A stretch of 64,000 nucleotides of DNA from Berberis thunbergii. Lineage: Eukaryota; Streptophyta; Magnoliopsida; Ranunculales; Berberidaceae. The notes under the pieces were generated by a model. The model searched no databases. It was not told the origin of the DNA and saw only the letters and a list, made by a program, of their open reading frames with translations. The position numbers and the translations under genes are program-made. Of the stretch, positions 57,911 to 64,000 are shown one piece after another (position 1 is the stretch's first letter; every line of letters begins with the position of its first letter). The stretch is from NCBI GenBank assembly GCA_003290165.1, contig QNQO01008284.1:124001-188000 (forward strand), given 5' to 3'.

Positions 57911-58619
57911 CTTCTTCAAAATAAAAATAGTCAGTCGTGTATTGGGTCTAAACTCTTGAAAAAATTGCTCAAAGAAACCCTTCTTTGTTTGTAATCTTCC
58001 ACCGAAGAGGAAGAAGAAAATAGGGGTTCACGGTTTGTTCTTCTTCTTTGGTGTTGGTAAGAGATGAATCATAAGAATAAGAGAAAAAGATAGAGAGATT
58101 GGTGTTGGTGTTTGTGACAGGAGAGATAAATGGTGTATATGTTGGTATTGGTATTGGTGTTGTAAAATTGGTAGGCTGGAAGAAGGAAAACCACTAAAAA
58201 CATTGGGGCGGCATTTGACTAGGGTGTGGGAAGGAATTTACTAGGGTACGTAGCAATTTCCAACTTTTACTAATTGAATCAAGGTGGGTAAAAAAAGTGA
58301 AAAGTCTTTTGGTGAAAGGGAGGTTTACAAGAACCACATTGTCGTCTAGCGATTGTTTCACAGTTATCCTTAAATAGATAATATTTAGTGTCCTAGTTAT
58401 ATTCTATTCCACATCAATAAATTTATTTTCATAAACTTTACAAAAAGTATCTAGAATTAAATCAATTTAATTTTCGACTGTTGATGTTGTTTGTAACAAA
58501 AGCGTAGTAAAAATTCGTAGTAAAATGTTTATGATGTTACAATACTAAGTTATCAAAATGTGTACGTTGTTTATAATATTTAATTGTCAAAAGGTTTATG
58601 TTAGGAATTAGATTTGTAG

Positions 58620-58890
58620 CCAAAAGGTTCAGTCAAAAGAAAAATATTGATTATTGTGAAATACTTTCTTTAATTTAAACGAAGGTTTCATTTCAAATAA
58701 TTTGGCATTAATAGCTCGTTATGATCTAGAGTTGTATCAAATGGATGTAAAAACATCATTTCTCAATCAAAATCTCTAGGAAGAGGTATATATGGCACAA
58801 CTTGAGGGGTTTGCTTCAAATTAGGACAATCGTCTAGTTTGCAGACTAATAAATTCATACATACGCTGAAACATACATCCCATTGTTAAC
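58620..58890 (+). pseudogene. Copia RT relic in duplication copy B
   Basis: The counterpart of 53005-53290, with the same internal stops: YQMDVKTSFLNQN, EEVYMAQLEGFAS. Here the second block reads MAQ where copy A has MSQ. Confidence 0.7.
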
Positions 58891-59677
58891 ATTTCAAGAT
58901 GTGATATCTTTATTTGGTTTTACGAAGAACATGAACCAAGGGCAGTAGGAGCAAATTTACCTTTTTAATCTTATATGTGGACTGCACATTGTGGTTGAAG
59001 TGGCCATGCACCAGCTACTACAAATCGCATAGGGGTTAGAGTTATATGGAAGAATTGAAAAATGTTGTATTTGATATGTACGTTGAAGGGGTACCATGTT
59101 AAAAATATGTGTCCCAATAGACCATCGTTGTACCCATAGGGTAACTAAACTACATCCATGTTGCATGAAGACTTACTTTCTCTATAATCCACCAAAGTAC
59201 TACTAACTACATTCCATGACAAAATGGTAATCAACGACTCAACTCATGTGCTTAATCTAGTAAAAACTAAATAAATTTCACTGACGAGTCTAGAACTTGA
59301 AACATCTTACAAGGAGAGTGGATGCCATGTCAACTAAGCTCAATCAATGACTCTCGTAATATTCAAGTTAGAGTACTTTGGTACCCATTTATTATCCAGA
59401 ACTGAACTTTCAGGTCCATATCTTCTTCAACTGATGAACCTTACAAATTTAGTCTTGCCATTCCATGCCCAAAGGCCCATATTATACAATTCCATTCCAT
59501 GCCGAAGGCTAATCAACGTAGAAACACATGTATTCCTAATAATGGAATGAAAATTCATTGAATTTTAATGGTCTCAAATCTGCAACCTCTAACAAGAGAT
59601 TGGTACTTTGATCAACTGAGGTACAATTGGTGGATTTGTATAGTATTTAAGTTAGAACACTTTGATACACATTTAAT

Positions 59678-61353
59678 TTATTTGCCGAAATTTTAGTTTA
59701 AGGTTGTTCCTCTTCACCTGACAAATGTTACAATTTAGTTTCGCTTCTCTGTCTCATTTTCTCTCTTCTTGTAGGCTCTTCCTTACATTGAATTGATGTT
59801 CTATACTTACAGAAATTGTGAACAACTTGTTTTGTAATTGGGTTGGGCTAATGAAACTAGGGGTGAATAGTCTCTTTTCAAAAAATGATCTAGATTTTAA
59901 AATGTTTGGCATACTTTTTCGATTTTAAATGTGTTATTTAAAAATAAATAAATAAAAAGTGCTTGTAGGTTGAGCCGTGACAAAATGTGTTCGATTGGAG
60001 GGTTAAATCAATTATGGATAATTTTGGAGGAAAATGTTGTTTGAGCCGAAGTTATGGAAGGGGGGATAAGAGCAAAAGCCTTAATGTTTATCCAAAACGC
60101 GAGTGCTTCCCATTTTATTTTAGAAGTGCTGCCAGTGGGAAGTAACAAGGAGATTTTTTTTTAAGAAAAAATATATAGTTATGGTCCATTCAACGAGCTT
60201 GGTTCCATTCATAACCACTATTTTGCATGCAGTCCAAATTTTTGTTATAAAATGTTCCAATTCACTTTGTATCTGCAACGCACATGACCTCTAAAACCTA
60301 TGTTTTTGTTGGGTTTTTGATCTGGTATTGGTAGGGCTACATGGTGGTGCCCAAAAATGTAGTGAAACATACCCCTTGGCTAGTTTTTGGTTTGAAAATG
60401 TGGTACCCGCCCCTTGGACCACCAGACCCTTAGCTAAGGATCGATAATTGTTGAATGGATAGTCAGACTATTACAGTACCACACTAAGGGGCCAAAAGGG
60501 ATTTTCTACAGATAGATCTGGATTTTGCAATCCATCTTGATCCAATAGGTAGAAGAGATAATAATAAAATTTTATCCCATTCTCTAGGTTTTGGCAATGT
60601 CCATCTCCTCATTTCATTCTTTTCATCTTTGGCAGTGACATTATATTTCATCTTCATCTGAATTTTCACCCTTCTCAGTTTGTTTTTCTCTTCTTTAGGT
60701 CAAAATCAGTGAATCTTAACTAAAGATTACATAGGCAATCATTCTAATACTCAGTTTTGTTGTGTCACTTTCATCGCGCCACCCCCCTCCCCTTGGAATA
60801 AATGTTGTCTGATTAATTATGTGTGATGTGTGAAAGTCTGCCTTTGTCTGTTTCATATATACGAGAAATTTTGGATCTGATATTTCATCTTTCAAAATGC
60901 CTCCTTGGTTCCAAACCCAACAACAAAATACATGTGGATGCCAAGTCCAACTAACTATTTGGGATTTGAAGAAAGAATGGCTTCAATGAACTTGGTAAGT
61001 AGCTAGTAGCTAAGGTCCGTTGCATGAAATAGATTCCATTGAATGATAATTAACAACTGGTTAGCTTCCACCAAGACAATAGATCCTCTGTTGGGTTGTA
61101 ATAAAAAAGAAGGAAAGAATCTACCTGATGAACATAAAAACATGCATTGTAGAGAGATGCCTGGTCATTTGTTTCCCTCGAGTCCATGTATCCTTCTTAA
61201 ACTACATAATTCTGACTTGGTTTTGCCATTACTGCAATAAAGAGGAGAAGATACAGGTGGAGCCGTTGAGGTCCCTCTCTTCACGTTGAAGGAAATTTGA
61301 CAGATAATCTGGTATCTTTGTTAAGATTTCATTTTTTTTACAGGGTTTTGTTT
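59678..61353. other. Sequence present only in copy B, no gene recognised
   Basis: First half of the 3.4-kb block missing from copy A. No coding motif, LTR or clear TIR was recognised here. Confidence 0.4.
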
Positions 61354-61356
61354 TCT

Positions 61357-61664
61357 CGCTACACCAAATTGACATATTTATAACAATTTAAAAAAAGTAA
61401 TATTTTTGAGCTATTACAATTCACCAAACAAATTCAAATCAAAACTAAATTTAGTCAACAAAATGAAAAATAGCTATACAAAAAAAGTGATACAATAAAT
61501 TAGATCACCATGAATAGCATCACTTGTAAGCCCATACTATTTGTGGTGATACAATTATTGAATCACTTTGTTTATGAAAATGTGTAAAATTGTTTTGTGA
61601 ATTATTATAGCTCAAAAGTGTTACTATTTTTGGATTGTTACAAAAATGTCAATTTAATATAGTG
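61357..61664. mobile_element. CACTA-type MITE, 308 bp
   Basis: The right end ATTTAATATAGTG and the left end CGCTACACCAAATTGACA form a TIR (shared AAATTGACAT, TTTRTAACAAT, TTTTGAGCTAT). The left tip CGCTA is one transition from CACTA. The 3-bp target duplication TCT flanks both sides (61354-61356 and 61665-61667). A second, inner inverted repeat (AGTGATACAAT... ATTGAATCACTT) lies in the middle. Non-coding. Confidence 0.7.
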
Positions 61665-61925
61665 TCTATGGCCCCATATAGCTAGTTTGTGTGTTCCATA
61701 TAATTCAAATCCAATGGAATGGGTCTGATTTGTCAAAATGAAACAAACAAATCTTTATAGTTCATATGGATAAACACTGGAAAAAATTATATAAAATGCA
61801 CAAAAACATTCGTTAAGAAATGTCAATTGAGACAAATAGTTCTCAAAAAAACATATAAGCTTTAATTTTCCTGTTTTTACAATTATCATATAGGATGGGC
61901 CCCAATGTCTCAAATGGGGATAAAT

Positions 61926-62885
61926 TAGGGGTGGGCATCCCATCCCGCGATCCTAGTCTCGTCCCGATTTTTTCGGATCTTAATGGGATTGAATAATTTC
62001 ATCCCGATCTCGTCCCGTCCCGATATAAAATGGGATTGGATGGGATGAAGATTTTCAATCTCGCCAATCCCGAGCTAATTTTTTAATATTTATTATTAAT
62101 ATTTATTATTTATTTATTTTTATTCATATAAACTTACAAATGACTGACATAAACTCATGGTGTTTGTAGTGGTAACAGAAATGTTACTTCAAGAAATAAA
62201 TATTCATTAAGCAAGAGAAAGATAACAGATTGTTGTTTGGATTCCCAATAAAAGTGGCTTCAATTATTTAACTTTCAAATATTGATAATACCCAGGTGAA
62301 GATGAAAAATAGCAATTAACTGAGTAATACATATTTAGAATGGAACATTCAGGGGCGGGGCCAAGAATTTGAGATGCCCCAAGCTGTAAAAATAATTTTT
62401 TTTAATTACGATATATGTATTGATGGTAAAACCATTATAAATATATTAGAGCATCACCAATAGGTCTATATTTCTTCCCTAACAAAATGAAATGTTATTT
62501 TGTCAAGGGACCATGAATTTGTTTCCCACAATAATGAAATTGTACAATCAGTTGGGAAGTCATCACAGCGACACAATACTCTTAGTGGGTCCCATTTATC
62601 ATGTCATTTTTAAAAAGTTAGCCCATTCGACTTCATTGTTAGGGGATTTAGTGACTACCCTTATATTTGCATGTCATATCTATATCTAATTACAAGAAAA
62701 TTATTTTTCACGCTCTTATATGATGATAATCTTCGCAGCAGTCACAAGCAGCACGTTGATCCCGTCCCGAACCCGTTTGGGATGGGACGAGGTCTGAATG
62801 GAGTTTTTCCCATTCCGTCCCATCCCAATCCCGTATGAATGGAATGAAATATGGATGAATATATCTCGTCCCGTGGCCACCCATA
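61926..62885. mobile_element. hAT-type MITE (TAGGGGTGGGCA termini), 960 bp
   Basis: The left end TAGGGGTGGGCATCCCATCC is identical to that of 17904-18499; the right end GGCCACCCATA is slightly decayed. Flanking octamers GGATAAAT (61918-61925) and GGATAAAC (62886-62893) match at 7 of 8. It is longer than its relative because of extra inner sequence that starts with a relic tip CAGGGGCGGGGCCAAG at 62349, perhaps a nested, truncated element. Confidence 0.82.
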
Positions 62886-63100
62886 GGATAAACTGCATAG
62901 CTGGCCATGCCTTGCATTATAGAAACATAAAAACTTAATTGTACGTAACCATTTGTTTCTTGCATAAAGGAACTGGTATGAAAAATTAGCCACAACCTTT
63001 CATATTTTCAGAGGACATAAAATTGTAAAAGTAAAAGAACCACAGAATTTTGATAAGCAAGTCTATTTGATTTGTGTTTTCATAATTTATGTGAATTAAT

Positions 63101-64000
63101 ACATGTAACCATGACCTTTAGAAAGGAGAGTTGACGCCTATCAATCAAATTAGGCAATCCTTTGAAACAACATAATAAATGATGAATAGGCCTCGTCCAT
63201 GCATCCATATGTGATTCTCAAGATCATCCAATGGCCTCCCAGTCTCTACTACCATTCTAAGAAAAGTAATCACTAAATATTTTTAGTGATGTAAGGAAAA
63301 AAGGGAGACAATGAAGCAAAAGTGGATTCGACCTTTTCAATTTTTAGTGAAGATTTTGTGGACGGTGTGTTGTGAGTCACCTAGCATTCATGCATGAAAC
63401 CTATATGAAATTGTTCTTAAGGGGGTTTTTTTTCCCCAAAATATTTCGTTGCTAATAGGGGGAGTGGATAACTTTCTTATATTCTATTGTGACAACTCTA
63501 CCTTTTATGATGTGTGACTATTCAAGCCAACACCAATAACACAATACAGTGAACACAATCTAAACAAATTTATTAATAAAATTTTGAAAAGTTTATTGAG
63601 GAGAAAAACATTATCAAAAAGAAAAGAAAAAACTCCTTTGAATTTCAATAAGAGATCATTACCCATTTAAACAATCTCCAATTCCCAAGTATTGTACATT
63701 TTAACTTATTGTTGAGACTGTGCCATATACATATAAAGCAAAAATCCCAAAATTATTTATATACATAATTTAAAAAATATTATGTAAAATGGTGACTTAA
63801 GTGTGTTATTGAAATTTAATTTTGTACATGAATTTAGAGTTGTAATACTTTAATCCTTCTGGCACAATTGGATTGTTATGTGGACTCACAAGACCTCACT
63901 AACTACAAACCTCATCCCTAAGGCATAATACAATTTTGTACATGAGTTTAGAGTTGCAGAACTTCAATCCTTCCACAATTGGATTGTTATGTGGAGTTGA
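63101..64000. repeat. Segmental duplication, copy B part 2 (continues off the right edge)
   Basis: Corresponds to 54020-55000 of copy A: ACATGTAACCATGACC, TGATGAATAGG, GTGTGTTGTGAG, AACTACAAACCTCATCCCTA. It still matches copy A at the last base of the window. Confidence 0.85.

Larger units (their letters stand above)
57287..59677. repeat. Segmental duplication, copy B part 1
   Basis: Corresponds to 51197-54019 of copy A, less about 550 bases after 57485. It starts at the first base after the Copia 5 LTR, so that insertion sits exactly on, or defines, the visible left edge of copy B. Confidence 0.85.

Noticed and set aside
1..64000. tRNA, rRNA and CRISPR arrays
   Set aside because: No B-box-like GGTTCGAAT with matching stems, no rRNA core sequences and no regularly spaced repeats were seen; the tandem repeats present are minisatellites or duplications.

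Overview
This is nuclear DNA of a flowering plant, most likely a eudicot. It holds introns with GT/AG borders, a chloroplast-targeted gene, a plant serine carboxypeptidase, Ty1/copia retrotransposons primed by initiator-Met tRNA, plant-type LINEs, and many short terminal-inverted-repeat (TIR) elements. The species cannot be named from the sequence. No prokaryotic features, CRISPR array, rRNA or convincing tRNA were seen.

Only two host genes are well supported, both on the minus strand. At the left edge (66-1415) lie the first three coding exons of a type II serine carboxypeptidase-like gene; its 3' part is outside the window. From 29925 down to 15263 runs a 12-exon gene for the thylakoid-lumen cyclophilin CYP38 (TLP40). 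All exons could be placed with GT/AG borders, but the frame fails by one base at the end of exon 2, so this copy is either mutated or mis-sequenced. Its 5.96-kb first intron holds a complete antisense Copia element (24247-29078). Other introns hold hAT-type MITEs, a LINE scrap and local duplications. A 200-bp near-perfect foldback element (29992-30191) sits 66 bp upstream of the start codon and has duplicated a TATA-like 9-mer.

The rest is accessory sequence. 5.0-13.8 kb: a non-autonomous CACTA element, a decayed LINE with a nested hAT MITE, and two hAT-type elements back to back. 30.2-36.7 kb: a possible gene-capturing MULE, two further hAT-type elements almost touching, and relics. 36.7-51.0 kb: a full-length TNT1-like Copia element, a LINE remnant, a 145-bp MITE, a 325-bp foldback, a Copia element that has lost gag and protease and sits in a TA microsatellite, and a tiny rearranged Copia remnant. 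51.2-64.0 kb: a diverged tandem segmental duplication (copy A 51197-55140; copy B 57287-59677 plus 63101-64000 and beyond), separated by a truncated TNT1-like element; 3.4 kb present in copy B is missing from copy A at a TTAAT microhomology.

Element boundaries were set by reading TIRs or LTRs and target-site duplications (TSDs) by eye. Family names come from recognised motifs, not database searches.
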